A stretch of DNA of 64,000 bases from Hellea sp039977295 (GCA_039977295.1 JBDWDN010000012.1:372001-436000); one strand, 5' to 3'; shown: positions 1 to 9,101, counted from the stretch's first letter. Numbers and translations: made by a program. The notes: a model not told the origin generated them from the letters alone.

Positions 1-1
1 T

Positions 2-559
2 TCAGAACGCACGCGAGATAAGTTGCGCCAGACGGGCTATGATCTGCACGGCTTACAGCTTTGGCATGCCTTACCAGAAGATTGTGAGGAAATTGATCCG
101 GCTTTCTATCACACACCCACTGAGGATATCCCAACGCTTGAACTAGACGGCGTGAAGATACGCGTTATGATGGGGACAGCTTTCGGCGTTACATCGCCCG
201 TCAAAATATATTCGCCAAACATTTACATCGAAGCCGAAATGGAAGACGGCGCGGAATTTTCAGTACCAGATGCTGAAGAGTTAGGGGTGTATGTTGTAAA
301 AGGCGAGGCGCAAATCGACAGCGAAACAGCCCCGATCAACTCAATGGCTGTCCTAGAGCCATCAGCCAAAACAATCAAAGCCGTAGGCCAAACACGCCTC
401 GCGATAATAGGTGGTGCGCCGCTAGGCCATAGATATTTGGAGTGGAATTTCGCTTCTTTGCGCAAAGACCGCATAGAGCAAGCGAAAGAAGACTGGGCCG
501 CAGGGCGCTTTGGCCTTGTGCCCGGCGATGAGGACGAAGCCATTCCGTTGCCCAGCTAA
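2..559 (+). CDS. Pirin family protein, C-terminal part (gene begins before the window)
   Basis: The reading frame is open from base 2 and the first codons (S-E-R-T-R-D-K-L-R-Q) match the usual pirin segment around SERT..LR, so the real start lies outside the window and the first TTG at 23 is not a start. Pirins are bicupin proteins: the N-terminal cupin, which carries the metal ligands, is missing here, and what remains is the inter-cupin stretch and the C-terminal cupin (the I-Y-S-P..I-Y-I-E region, then V-Y-V-V-K-G-E, then A-I-I-G-G-A-P-L-G). Some pirins are quercetinases and others are redox-linked regulators; the metal-binding half is not visible, so no activity can be assigned. The gene is followed by about 210 bp of non-coding DNA. 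Confidence 0.85.
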   Translation, partial: SERTRDKLRQTGYDLHGLQLWHALPEDCEEIDPAFYHTPTEDIPTLELDGVKIRVMMGTAFGVTSPVKIYSPNIYIEAEMEDGAEFSVPDAEELGVYVVKGEAQIDSETAPINSMAVLEPSAKTIKAVGQTRLAIIGGAPLGHRYLEWNFASLRKDRIEQAKEDWAAGRFGLVPGDEDEAIPLPS

Positions 560-778
560 ATATCTGAATGATAAGGATTTTTATCTCTGTCTCTGTGTTT
601 TGGAGAGTTTTGTAAAGCGGCGCAAAATGTTGACGGCTTAAGCGTTGAAACTCGAAACCGCGCTCAAAATGTTTTCTTATTGATGACGTCTAATATACAC
701 TCTATCTAAATAGCGGTAAATTTGAAGCTTATTTGTTAAGTTGAAAGACGCTTTTTGATTATAGGCTGAGGGGTGAAA

Positions 779-1417
779 ATGAAAAAGGGCATCAAACATT
801 ATTTTGGCGATGGCTTACTTATTGTTTTTAGTATTCTGCTGGCGCTAGGTGTTAATGAGTGGCGATCAAAGGCGAATGAAAACGCTGAATTAAAGCGCGC
901 GGTGCAAGATTTGTCCGTCGAAATTTCCAGTAATCTGGCGACCCTTGACGGCATTGCAGACTACCACAGAGCTGTCGCGGTGAGCACCCAGAAACTAGCC
1001 GGTGATATTCGCACAGGCAAGAAGGATATTTCGGAAACGCCTTTTGAATTATTCGTGAACCAAGATGTATTGAAACCGAGTCTTTTAGGCATCAATAGGC
1101 CGCCAAGCGGTTTAACATGGCAAATTGCGAAAGACCGCGGAATTGTCGGACGTTTTGATCATGCGGTTGTGAAGGATTTTTCGCAGTCTTATGATCTAAT
1201 GGAACGTATGATTGATTATTATAGTGATTTGGCGGACTCCTTTGGGACAATAGACTTACATCTTCCCGAAAACCAATCAGCGCATCTCTCCGTTCTTTCG
1301 AATAAATTCCGGGAAATGGCTGCGCGCGAAGATTTTCTTGTTTTTACATTAGAGAGGAACTTGAAAACCCTCGAGGAGAAATACCCGGATAGTATTGCGC
1401 CTCCTGCCAAGTCATAA
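779..1417 (+). CDS. Single-TM membrane protein, DUF6090-like
   Basis: A 212-residue protein with one N-terminal membrane segment (about residues 10-27, L-L-I-V-F-S-I-L-L-A-L-G-V) followed at once by N-E-W-R and a long helical, charged, presumably periplasmic part. The layout (short basic N-terminus, one TM ending in N-E-W-R, then a helical stretch with L..E-I..N...L) resembles DUF6090-type proteins of unknown function; this is recognition by pattern, not by a search. I prefer the ATG at 779 over the GTG at 773 because the GAGG of the ribosome site (768-771) then has normal spacing. It has no obvious operon partner and its function is unknown. Confidence 0.6.
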   Translation: MKKGIKHYFGDGLLIVFSILLALGVNEWRSKANENAELKRAVQDLSVEISSNLATLDGIADYHRAVAVSTQKLAGDIRTGKKDISETPFELFVNQDVLKPSLLGINRPPSGLTWQIAKDRGIVGRFDHAVVKDFSQSYDLMERMIDYYSDLADSFGTIDLHLPENQSAHLSVLSNKFREMAAREDFLVFTLERNLKTLEEKYPDSIAPPAKS

Positions 1418-1493
1418 CTTAACTTTCTCATTGCCATGATGCCGTCTCCGCCTATTGTGGTGTTTACGAAAAGGCCTTTGGGATACGCGCATC

Positions 1494-2867
1494 ATGGAAA
1501 AACATCTGCATTTTAAAGACGAAAAATCTGACAAATTCTGGAAAATTGTAGTTGTCGGTAATGAACACACGGTGACCTATGGCCGAGCGGGAACAAAAGG
1601 CACATCCAAGACGAAGGCCTTTGCGGATAATAGCCTCGCCAAATTGGATGCAGAGAAGCTCATAAAGTCAAAGATGAAAAAAGGGTATGTGGAACAGGGA
1701 GGCCTTCAAAGCAAAGCTGTCGTCGTTTATGAACATGGGAAACCATTTGATGTTCATAAATCCGCGCCAAAAATTATCGCCAATCCTCATGATGAAGATA
1801 CAAAGTCTTGGGACGAGAAACTAGAGGAATATTTATTGGTTCAAGACTCTTCTGCCACGACACATTTTGTGGCGGGCATTGCCGGCGAGGCCTATGACGA
1901 CCCTAATACCGATATCGTTCTCAAAAGTTTGGTGAAGCACAAAAATTCGCTGCCAAACCTTCAGTCTTTATTCTTAAACGACATCGAAAGTGAGGAGTGT
2001 GAGTTATCGTGGATTGTCGAAGGTGATCTTACGCCTCTTTGGAAAAACTTTCCGCACTTAAAAGAGCTGAAGGTCCGCGGATATCCGGGGGAGATGGGTG
2101 ATATTTCAATGCCCGAGCTAGAAAAATTCACGATCGAATGTTCAGGCCTGAAAAAGAAGAACTTAGAACAAATTTTTGCGGCCGATATGCCAAACCTAAC
2201 GCATCTGGAACTATGGGTAGGGACTGATGATTATGGCGGTCAAACCGAGGTTAGTGACTGGGAACCCTTATTGGGCGGAAACCTATTCCCGAAATTAAAA
2301 TATTTGGGATTGCGCAATTGTGACTATGCCGATGGCCTAGCACAGGCCGTTGCAAATGCGCCTATTCTTGACCGGATAGAAACGCTTGATATGTCGCTAG
2401 GCACATTGACAGATGAAGGCGCTGCGGCGCTTTATCAATCTAGCAAAGTGCGCGCGTTAAAGCATTTGGATCTACATCATCATTTCATGAGTGATTGGAT
2501 GATGGGACGTTTTCAAGGCGTGGACAAAGCCGTGCCAGCGCCGCGTAAGGCTAAGGTTGTTGACGTAGAGCCAGTGCTGTCACCAATGCTGGCGCCTGCG
2601 TCCGCGCCGCAACAAGCAAAAAGTGGCGGATTGCTGTCCAAATTATTTGGAAAATCAGAACCAGTGTCTCCACCGCCACCGCCACCACCGCCACCTCCAC
2701 CGCCGCCTCCGCCTGTCGAAGTCGAGACGCCAAAACCGGTGATAGATTATGCAAGCATTCCGCTCATCCCCGCCGGAGAATTTGGCCCTACGGTGAATGT
2801 AGATGGTCAAGAAGACGCCTATGAATATGACGAAGAGGGATGGCGTTACGTGGCTTTCGGAGAATGA
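1494..2867 (+). CDS. WGR-domain protein with leucine-rich middle and polyproline linker
   Basis: Residues 1-75 form a WGR domain (H-L-H-F-K-D-E-K-S-D-K-F-W, then V-T-Y-G-R-A-G-T-K-G near residue 27), a fold known from poly(ADP-ribose) polymerases and bacterial proteins often linked to nucleic acid. Residues about 130-350 contain leucine-rich-repeat-like units (L-P-N-L-Q-S-L-F-L, L-T-H-L-E-L-W, L-K-Y-L-G-L-R, L-K-H-L-D-L), so this is a putative protein-binding solenoid. A run of 15 prolines is encoded at 2670-2714, followed by an acidic, tyrosine-rich tail. I start at the ATG at 1494, just before the WGR motif, rather than the TTG at 1455. Similar WGR-LRR proteins exist in other bacteria, but their role is not established. 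No PARP catalytic domain is present. Confidence 0.8.
   Translation: MEKHLHFKDEKSDKFWKIVVVGNEHTVTYGRAGTKGTSKTKAFADNSLAKLDAEKLIKSKMKKGYVEQGGLQSKAVVVYEHGKPFDVHKSAPKIIANPHDEDTKSWDEKLEEYLLVQDSSATTHFVAGIAGEAYDDPNTDIVLKSLVKHKNSLPNLQSLFLNDIESEECELSWIVEGDLTPLWKNFPHLKELKVRGYPGEMGDISMPELEKFTIECSGLKKKNLEQIFAADMPNLTHLELWVGTDDYGGQTEVSDWEPLLGGNLFPKLKYLGLRNCDYADGLAQAVANAPILDRIETLDMSLGTLTDEGAAALYQSSKVRALKHLDLHHHFMSDWMMGRFQGVDKAVPAPRKAKVVDVEPVLSPMLAPASAPQQAKSGGLLSKLFGKSEPVSPPPPPPPPPPPPPPPVEVETPKPVIDYASIPLIPAGEFGPTVNVDGQEDAYEYDEEGWRYVAFGE
2670..2714 (+). repeat. 15-proline codon run in the WGR gene
   Basis: Fifteen consecutive CCN codons inside the WGR-domain gene. Runs this long stall ribosomes unless elongation factor P is present (established knowledge). 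The mixed third bases show it is not a pure microsatellite. Confidence 0.95.
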
Positions 2868-2899
2868 CGGCTAAAAAGGGCCAAATGGCCATTGAAGCG

Positions 2900-3319
2900 C
2901 TACGCCGCAAATATCTGACGAGGGTCTTTGAAGCTCTTAAATTCCAGGGCGTTGCCTGAAGGATCTAGAAAGAACATTGTAGCTTGTTCGCCTGCCTGTC
3001 CCTTGAAGCGAATATAAGGGTCTATCACAAAGGCTGTATTTGCCGCGATTAGGCGGCTGCGTAGGGCGTGCCATTCCTCCCACCCCAGCACAGCCCCAAA
3101 ATGGCGCACGGGAACGTCTTTGCCGTCTACGGGGTTTGTAGGCTCATCACCTGTAAAGGCTTCGGGCTTTACGTGGAAGCTGACTTGATGGCCAAAGAAA
3201 TCAAAATCAATCCAAGTCTCAGCTTCACGGCCTTGGGCACATCCGATGAGCCCTGCGTAAAACGCCCGCGTTTCTTCCTTGTCTTTGACGGGGTAGGCGA
3301 GGTGAAAGACCGCAGACAT
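2900..3319 (-). CDS. VOC superfamily (glyoxalase/dioxygenase-like) protein
   Basis: A 139-residue protein with two beta-alpha-beta-beta-beta halves of the vicinal oxygen chelate fold: F-H-L-A-Y-P-V at residues 5-11, a central H-F-G-A-V-L segment near residue 73, and a C-terminal M-F-F-L-D-P-S-G-N-A-L-E-F. The metal ligands expected for the fold (His near 6, His near 73, Glu near 126) are all present, so it is probably a metal enzyme. The reaction cannot be told from sequence. It is the last gene of a minus-strand series after the GST gene (9-bp gap), which suggests co-transcription and perhaps a shared detoxification role (inference). Confidence 0.8.
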   Translation of the reverse strand: MSAVFHLAYPVKDKEETRAFYAGLIGCAQGREAETWIDFDFFGHQVSFHVKPEAFTGDEPTNPVDGKDVPVRHFGAVLGWEEWHALRSRLIAANTAFVIDPYIRFKGQAGEQATMFFLDPSGNALEFKSFKDPRQIFAA

Positions 3320-3327
3320 AGCCGTCT

Positions 3328-3957
3328 CTATTTCGGGCCGAAAGCGTAATCGCCGCCTTTTTCGAGGGCGCGTAAATAGGCAGGGCGCTTGTGGATTTTC
3401 TCGACAAACTCATTGCACGCTTCATAGCCCTTAAGCCGTCCGCGGGCTTTGGCGGCTTCGAGCGGGAAGATCATTTGAATGTCTGCGCCTGTTAACTGAT
3501 CACCCGCAAAATATTCGTTTCGGATGAGGCGATATTCGCAATAATCTAAGACGCCCTTAATCTCGTTCATAATTATAGGCTGTATGGGCGCAGCGGCGTC
3601 TCCGAGATACCCTGTGTAGAGCGCCAATAGGAAGGGCAGCATGGCTGAACCTTCGGCGAAATGTAGGAAGTGGACATAGTCCAGATATTCAGGCGCGTCG
3701 CGTTCTGGGCGTAATTTTCCTTTGCCATATTTGTCTAGGATATAAACAATAATCGCGCCTGTTTCGGCGACAATGTCATCGCCGTTTTCAATCACAGGGG
3801 ATTTACCCAGCGGGTGAATAGCTTTTAGCTCAGCCGGGGCGCGGTTTGTATCAGGATCGCGTTTATAATGTTTAATGTCATACTTGACCTCCAATTCTTC
3901 TAGGAGCCATATGATGCGCTGTGAACGGGAATTATTGAGATGGTGTAGAGTAAGCAT
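3328..3957 (-). CDS. Glutathione S-transferase family protein
   Basis: The N-terminal thioredoxin-like half has N-N-S-R-S-Q-R-I-I-W-L-L-E-E-L near residue 7, H-P-L-G-K-S-P-V-I (cis-proline region) near residue 46 and E-T-G-A-I-I-V-Y-I near residue 62. The C-terminal helical half has the G-A-D-I-Q-M motif of the GST hydrophobic core. It would conjugate or use glutathione in the cytoplasm. I chose the ATG at 3957 over the in-frame TTG at 3972. Length (209 aa) is normal. It sits between the DUF6702-like gene and the VOC gene on the same strand with short gaps. Confidence 0.88.
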   Translation of the reverse strand: MLTLHHLNNSRSQRIIWLLEELEVKYDIKHYKRDPDTNRAPAELKAIHPLGKSPVIENGDDIVAETGAIIVYILDKYGKGKLRPERDAPEYLDYVHFLHFAEGSAMLPFLLALYTGYLGDAAAPIQPIIMNEIKGVLDYCEYRLIRNEYFAGDQLTGADIQMIFPLEAAKARGRLKGYEACNEFVEKIHKRPAYLRALEKGGDYAFGPK

Positions 3958-3983
3958 GTCATCTTGTGACAAGGCGAGGGCGC

Positions 3984-4490
3984 TTAGGCAAGCACCTTTT
4001 TAGGGCCATCGCCGTCTTTAAATTGAATAGAGCGCAGCGTCTGAGCCAGGGTCACGTCAACATTGTTAAGCTGGCCTGGGATAATCTCTCGTAGCATAGA
4101 GGCTGTTATCGTCAGACCGTTTGGCGCTTTGTCCAGTTTTGCTTGTTGATAGACATAAACCGTGCGGCCTTCATTTTCCGCGCCGAGGATTTCGAGCTCT
4201 ATATTTTTGCCGTCTGAAAATAACGAGAAGGTCTTGGCCGTATAGAGCGCGAGTTTAGCGCGGGCTTTGAGAGATGTTAGGTCAGGGCGGTCAATAATGC
4301 CTGTGGCCGCTAGAGCCGTCTCAGCGTCATGGAGGTGATAGCTGTGAATGACATATAGCATCTTCTCCGCGGCGTCCCATTCGACGCTGCTAAGCGTTGT
4401 CTTTTGGCGATGCGCGGCGGCAGAGAAAGGAAGGGCCGCCCCTAAGGCAGCCCCGCTAAATAATTGAAATGTTGTGCGGCGTGATAGCAT
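3984..4490 (-). CDS. DUF6702-like exported protein
   Basis: A 168-residue protein with a twin-arginine-like start (M-L-S-R-R-T-T-F-Q-L-F) and an alanine-rich signal region ending near A-A-A-H. The mature part has a first strand ending in M-L-Y-V-I-H-S-Y-H-L-H-D-A-E and a later T-V-Y-V-Y-Q-Q; this resembles DUF6702 proteins, which I recall as often encoded next to an M1 aminopeptidase, as here (12 bp downstream of the peptidase stop). The function is unknown; an accessory role for the neighbouring peptidase is an inference from position only. Confidence 0.6.
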   Translation of the reverse strand: MLSRRTTFQLFSGAALGAALPFSAAAHRQKTTLSSVEWDAAEKMLYVIHSYHLHDAETALAATGIIDRPDLTSLKARAKLALYTAKTFSLFSDGKNIELEILGAENEGRTVYVYQQAKLDKAPNGLTITASMLREIIPGQLNNVDVTLAQTLRSIQFKDGDGPKKVLA

Positions 4491-4502
4491 AAAGAGAGCT
4501 AA

Positions 4503-7166
4503 CTATTTACCCATCATTTTTTCAAGCGTCTTACGCAGGGAAGATTTCTCTTTGTCATCTAGCTTTTTCTTTTTCGGCTCTGATGATTTTGACGTTTTGG
4601 TCTCAGATTTTGATCCCGTTGCGTTATTGTCATTATCGCCAGACGTTAGCGGCAAGTCTTTGCCGCCATCTTTAACGTCGCCCTTATCCTCGGCCTCTTT
4701 GTCCTCGTCAGTTTTAAGCTCGACGAGCATGTCGGCCATCATGTTGCTGCCTTTATAATCGGACTTATACATTTTCAGGCGTCCAGGACGCATAACAGGC
4801 GGATAGCTGTTATTATCAAAGTCGCCATCGGCGGTTTGGTGATGGGGATCAAGTTCGATTGATTTGATGCGGTTCTTGCGCGTGATGAGCTTTGTAACTT
4901 TCTTGCTGTTACGGCGCCAAATCTCGACGGGAATCATCATCTCTTCAGTATCGCCATTCATATAGGTGAGCTTGAGCGGCAACGGCGTAATCAAGCCGCC
5001 AACATTTTCAAAATCGACAAAGTAGAAATAGTGGCCATCTTCTTGAGCGCGTTCCCACACGTCTTTTTCCCAGCCTTCTAAACCTTCAACAAAGCTCTTA
5101 TACTTATTGCGGTCTTTATTGGTGACGGTGAACTTATCGTTCTCATTATAGAAGTCCTCGATGTCGTCCATACGGTCGATATAAAGCTCGATACCTTCTT
5201 CGCGGTTGCGAATTTGAACGATGTTCTCAGGACGTTTTACAAGATCGTCTGCGCGGTCTTTGTCTTTTTCCTGCTCAGGGTCCTGCGTAGAGATCGTATA
5301 TTCACGCATAGAGGTAATACCGACATCAACATGATCTGTACCGAAATACCAACCGCGCCAGAACCAGTCTAAATCAACCGCAGAGGCATCTTCCATCGTC
5401 CGGAAGAAATCAGCCGGAGTCGGACGCTTGAATTTCCAGCGCGTGGCATATTCTTTAAAGGCGAAATCAAAGAGCTCGCGGCCCATGACGGTTTCGCGCA
5501 GCACCATTAGCGACGCTGCAGGTTTGGAATAGGCATTTGGGCCAAATTGCAAGACGCTGTCTGATTGCGTCATGATTGGCACTTGGTTTGAACTCATCAT
5601 ATAGCGCGGAATGACGTCGAGCGGGTTTTGTTGACCGCCAGAAATTGGGAAGTTTTCTTCCCATTCATATTCCGCCATATATTCAAGGAAGGAGTTCAGC
5701 CCTTCATCCATCCATGTCCAGCGGCGCTCATCAGAGTTCACTGTCATAGGGAAATAGATGTGGCCAATTTCATGGATGATAACACCGATGAGGCCATATT
5801 TGATATTGCGCGAGTAAACAGTCTCGCCTGATTTCTCATCCAATGACGGACGATAACCGTTAAAGGTAATCATCGGATATTCCATCCCGCCGCGCTCCCA
5901 TGAGTTTACGGATTGAGCGGTCGGGTAGGGGTAATTAAATGCAAATTTATTATAGACATCCATTGTGTGAACAACGGCATGTGTTGAATATTGAGACCAA
6001 ATGGGATCTGCTTCTTTGGGGAAGAAACTCATCGCTGTTACAGTTGGATTGGTTTCGTCATCCTGTTCAAACAACATCGCGTCCCAGATATATTTACGAG
6101 AGCTAGACCACGCGAAATCACGAACGTTGTCAGCCTTAAAACGCCATGTCTTTGTGCCCTTGGCGACTGACTTTTCGTTTTCCTCTGCTTCTTCTGGCGT
6201 GACGATATAAATGGGTTTTTTCGTGCCAGCGTCGTCCATGCGCTTACGCTGCTCTGCCGTCATGACTTGACGTGGATTTTGAAGGACCCCTGTCGCGGCA
6301 ACGATATGATCCGACGGGACCGTTAGGTTTACGTTGTAATCCCCAAATTCGAGGGTGAATTCACCGCGGCCTAGGAATTGTTTATTCTGCCAACCGGTAT
6401 AATCCGTATAGGCCGCCATGCGCGGGAACCACTGCGCGAGACCAAAGATACAATTGCCGTCTTCGCCTTCATCTGTGAAACATTCATAACCGCCGCGTCC
6501 GCCAACGGCTTCTTCGTCGATGATGTTATGTTCCCAATCAATATTGAATTCGAAACGGGCATCAGGAGCAAGGCCCTGTGGTAAGTCAATACGCATCATG
6601 GAATCATTGATAGTGTAAGAAAGCTTTTCGCCCTTAGCGTCAGTGACAGAGGTGAACTCAAAACCGTATTCACGGTCTTCCATGGCTTGGTTATAACGCA
6701 TCATGCCAAAGCTAATACGGTCAGCGCCGCCCGCGCCTTGACCCCGGCGTGAGCCGGCAGCAGAGGCAACAGTAGATTCGCGCGCGAGGGAGCCATCTTT
6801 GAAACGGTTTTGATCCAGCGCGAGCCAGATATAGTTTAGGCTGTCGGGGGAATTATTGACGTAATCAATTTCCATAGAGGCGATGATACGTTTTTCATCT
6901 TCATCAAGCGCGGCATCAATATTCACATTGGCTTGTTGCTGCCAGTAAGCGGGGCCAGGGGCACCTGCTGCGTTACGGAAGATATTAGGTGTCGGCAGGC
7001 TTTCAGGGCCTAGCTGGCGGAAATGTTTGACTTGGTCGCCTGCGCCAAAGGCCGGCCCGTCCTTGTCACCATCACTCGCATAAGCTTGGCTCCCAAGGGC
7101 GAGAGATCCCGCGGCAAGGGTTGTCGTGATAAAGCCATAAGTAAAAGCTGTTTTAAGTCCGCGCAT
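4503..7166 (-). CDS. M1-family zinc metallopeptidase (aminopeptidase N-like), exported
   Basis: An 887-residue protein with a signal peptide (about residues 1-30, cleavage near A-Y-A-S). It has the full M1 zinc site: H-E-I-G-H followed by 18 residues and then a Glu in M-D-E-G-L-N-S-F. The substrate-binding G-x-M-E-N motif is replaced by G-G-M-E-Y in W-E-R-G-G-M-E-Y-P, where Asn is changed to Tyr, as seen in several diverged M1-like proteins. The C-terminus is a low-complexity Lys/Asp/Ser-rich tail (last 80 residues). It presumably cleaves peptides in the periplasm. It heads the minus-strand group peptidase - DUF6702 - GST - VOC. Confidence 0.88.
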   Translation of the reverse strand: MRGLKTAFTYGFITTTLAAGSLALGSQAYASDGDKDGPAFGAGDQVKHFRQLGPESLPTPNIFRNAAGAPGPAYWQQQANVNIDAALDEDEKRIIASMEIDYVNNSPDSLNYIWLALDQNRFKDGSLARESTVASAAGSRRGQGAGGADRISFGMMRYNQAMEDREYGFEFTSVTDAKGEKLSYTINDSMMRIDLPQGLAPDARFEFNIDWEHNIIDEEAVGGRGGYECFTDEGEDGNCIFGLAQWFPRMAAYTDYTGWQNKQFLGRGEFTLEFGDYNVNLTVPSDHIVAATGVLQNPRQVMTAEQRKRMDDAGTKKPIYIVTPEEAEENEKSVAKGTKTWRFKADNVRDFAWSSSRKYIWDAMLFEQDDETNPTVTAMSFFPKEADPIWSQYSTHAVVHTMDVYNKFAFNYPYPTAQSVNSWERGGMEYPMITFNGYRPSLDEKSGETVYSRNIKYGLIGVIIHEIGHIYFPMTVNSDERRWTWMDEGLNSFLEYMAEYEWEENFPISGGQQNPLDVIPRYMMSSNQVPIMTQSDSVLQFGPNAYSKPAASLMVLRETVMGRELFDFAFKEYATRWKFKRPTPADFFRTMEDASAVDLDWFWRGWYFGTDHVDVGITSMREYTISTQDPEQEKDKDRADDLVKRPENIVQIRNREEGIELYIDRMDDIEDFYNENDKFTVTNKDRNKYKSFVEGLEGWEKDVWERAQEDGHYFYFVDFENVGGLITPLPLKLTYMNGDTEEMMIPVEIWRRNSKKVTKLITRKNRIKSIELDPHHQTADGDFDNNSYPPVMRPGRLKMYKSDYKGSNMMADMLVELKTDEDKEAEDKGDVKDGGKDLPLTSGDNDNNATGSKSETKTSKSSEPKKKKLDDKEKSSLRKTLEKMMGK

Positions 7167-7571
7167 AGGAAACCCCGGTCAATAAGTTGGTGTCTGTTAT
7201 TTAGTTACATCGACAGTAGCGCGACTAGATGGCAAATTCACACTAAATTCCCGTTAACGGGGAAAAACTTATGCGGATTTAAACTGAATACGGTAAATAC
7301 CGTCTAAAGATAGTTTTAGGGGCTGGCGTCCCGATGTGCGGTCCGGGCATTTTTTCAATGTGCCAAGATGTAGTGATGCCGTTTTCGTTGGTTACTAGAC
7401 GAGCAGAAACTTCTGAAAGCCGCTTGATAACACATAGTGTAGGTGTTTATTACTGAACTCCCTTGTGGGACTGTATTATGATTTCCGAACATTGCCTATG
7501 AAGCGAAACTAGCTGATCATGGTCGTTTATCCCCAAGGGACTTTTTTAGATGAGTCGCGGCATATTTTGGA
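7167..7571. other. 405-bp divergent intergenic region with several inverted repeats
   Basis: This region separates the M1 peptidase (minus) from the TROVE/ARPP pair (plus) and holds no convincing gene. It has a perfect 12-bp palindrome (CCCGTTAACGGG, 7250-7261), the repeat ACGGT-N4-ACCGT (7290-7303), a hairpin-forming pair GGCAT/ATGCC (7346-7350 with 7376-7380) and ACAC-ATA-GTGT (7430-7440). Promoters for both directions must lie here. An unannotated small RNA is possible in 7316-7400 but not shown. Confidence 0.5.
7424..7453 (+). promoter_or_regulatory. Possible promoter with internal palindrome for the TROVE/ARPP pair
   Basis: TTGATA at 7424-7429 could be a -35 box; the matching -10 is weak (TATTAC at 7448-7453, 18-bp spacing). 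The spacer contains the inverted repeat ACAC-ATA-GTGT (7430-7440), the position where a repressor would act. The 5' leader would be about 110 nt. Weak call. Confidence 0.25.
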
Positions 7572-9101
7572 ATGACGGTTAATTGGCAAGAAATAGATGA
7601 GCGCGTCACCCGTGAAGACACGGTGCATTTCATCAATGCAGCGCTTTCGGCGACGTCCCAAGAAGAATTCTACGACAGCAGCGGGCGGCAATCCTTGTCG
7701 CTTTCATTCCTACACGAATATATGAGAGTGAATTACCCGTTAGTGTATGTGAAATGCTTGGCGGCGGGGATCAATCATCATAATCAAGGCCGTATCATCA
7801 TCAATGTGATGTTTAATGGCCTACAAAATAACCCTTATAAACAACACCGCTCCGAAATTTATGACTATATCATTGCGGCTTTGACCTTGATGCCGCCTCA
7901 ACGCGCGATGAAAATTTTGATGGTTTTAGTGCGCCGCCGGGTGAACAATCGTACCCTGCGCCGTTTGATCCATGATTTTTTAATGATGCGTCCCGACCCT
8001 ATTTTTGATGCCGTCAAGTATCGGCATAAAGTTAAGGTCTTAGCGCGCCACGCCCATCTAAAATTAAGCGATTTGCATGACAAGGGGTCCGAATTTAACG
8101 CGTTTTTGTTTAAGCCCAAACGGCTCCAAAAATTCGAAACGCCGCTATTTGAAAAATACCGCGCGGCGCATTATGCCAAAGAGGCCGTCTTTGATCTGCC
8201 TTACACGATAGCCATTGGCCTCGCGGCCAAACATGATATCCCTGCGGATGTTTTCATGGAAAAGATAAAGCCGCAATTGACCAAGGCAGAAAATGAACGC
8301 CTAGGGGAAACGGCTAAGCGCGCTAATGTTGATATTGGCCATGATCTATCTCGGATGGATTTGACTCGTTTGGCGATTTATACGCTAAGCTTAAAAGTCA
8401 AAGACCGCGTTGAGCGCACGGATGAAATCGTGTCAGCGTTCGGGGCTGCTGCGAAGACCGCGCTGCGCGCGCAGCCTTTAACCTTGCCCAAAACGGCTGC
8501 GATTTTAGATCGCTCTTATTCGACCTCTGGCAGTTACGAAAAGCGCAGGCGTCCTCTGGCGCTCTCATTGGGCGTTCATTATCTTTTGCAAGAAGTTTGT
8601 AAAAACTCCGAAAATCAAAATATGTATAAAGCTTTTTGGACGCTTGATATCGCTGAGCCGATTCTCGTCACGGCCAAGGGACAAAGCGATTTGATTACGC
8701 CTTTACTTGCCGCGATTAAATGGGGGGCACAGCAAATTATTATCGTCTCAGACGGTTATGAAAATGCGCCGCCATTTGGGGTCAGGCAATTGATGCAGGT
8801 ATATCATAAAAACATATCGCCGAAAATTAGAGCTCAGGACCGCGTCTCATTTGTGCATCTAAATCCCGTTTTCGATGCGAGTTCATTCGATTTGCGCCCT
8901 ATCTCGCCTGAAATCGTGACCATGGGATTGCGTAATGTCCAAGATATATTCACAGCGCTAAATTTCGCGCGTTTCGCAGCGGGGCATGCTGACATCAAGG
9001 CCTTGGAAAGTTATTTGGATCAGGCGATGGACGAGATGATGTCGGAAGCCCGCAATAAACGTAATGCCAATACTCAATTCAAGCGGGTTCAAAATGGCTA
9101 A
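7572..9101 (+). CDS. TROVE-like / vWA (Ro60-like) protein
   Basis: A 509-residue protein. Residues 1 to about 290 are helical and basic, consistent with a HEAT-like TROVE ring: note L-V-R-R-R-V-N-N-R-T-L-R-R-L-I near 117 and V-K-Y-R-H-K-V near 150, which recalls the V-K-Y-R segment of TROVE proteins. Residues about 308-470 are a von Willebrand A domain with the MIDAS motif D-R-S-Y-S (D313), G-Q-S-D-L-I-T-P-L-L near 373 and I-I-I-V-S-D-G (D394). Ro60/Rsr proteins bind Y RNAs and misfolded RNAs and take part in RNA quality control; a similar role is inferred here. Its last codons overlap the next gene by 8 bp, so the two are probably coupled. There is no RtcB or RtcA gene nearby. Confidence 0.65.
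   Translation: MTVNWQEIDERVTREDTVHFINAALSATSQEEFYDSSGRQSLSLSFLHEYMRVNYPLVYVKCLAAGINHHNQGRIIINVMFNGLQNNPYKQHRSEIYDYIIAALTLMPPQRAMKILMVLVRRRVNNRTLRRLIHDFLMMRPDPIFDAVKYRHKVKVLARHAHLKLSDLHDKGSEFNAFLFKPKRLQKFETPLFEKYRAAHYAKEAVFDLPYTIAIGLAAKHDIPADVFMEKIKPQLTKAENERLGETAKRANVDIGHDLSRMDLTRLAIYTLSLKVKDRVERTDEIVSAFGAAAKTALRAQPLTLPKTAAILDRSYSTSGSYEKRRRPLALSLGVHYLLQEVCKNSENQNMYKAFWTLDIAEPILVTAKGQSDLITPLLAAIKWGAQQIIIVSDGYENAPPFGVRQLMQVYHKNISPKIRAQDRVSFVHLNPVFDASSFDLRPISPEIVTMGLRNVQDIFTALNFARFAAGHADIKALESYLDQAMDEMMSEARNKRNANTQFKRVQNG

Noticed and set aside
2670..2714. CCN tract as a CRISPR or minisatellite
   Set aside because: It is in frame and encodes proline; no spacers or fixed repeat length.
2879..2890. 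GGCC-AAAT-GGCC as a terminator between convergent genes
   Set aside because: The stem is only 4 bp and no T-run follows on either strand.
7323..7340. Sigma-54-like promoter (TGGC...TGC) before the TROVE-like gene
   Set aside because: The GG to GC distance is 11 rather than 10 bases, and the match is otherwise poor.
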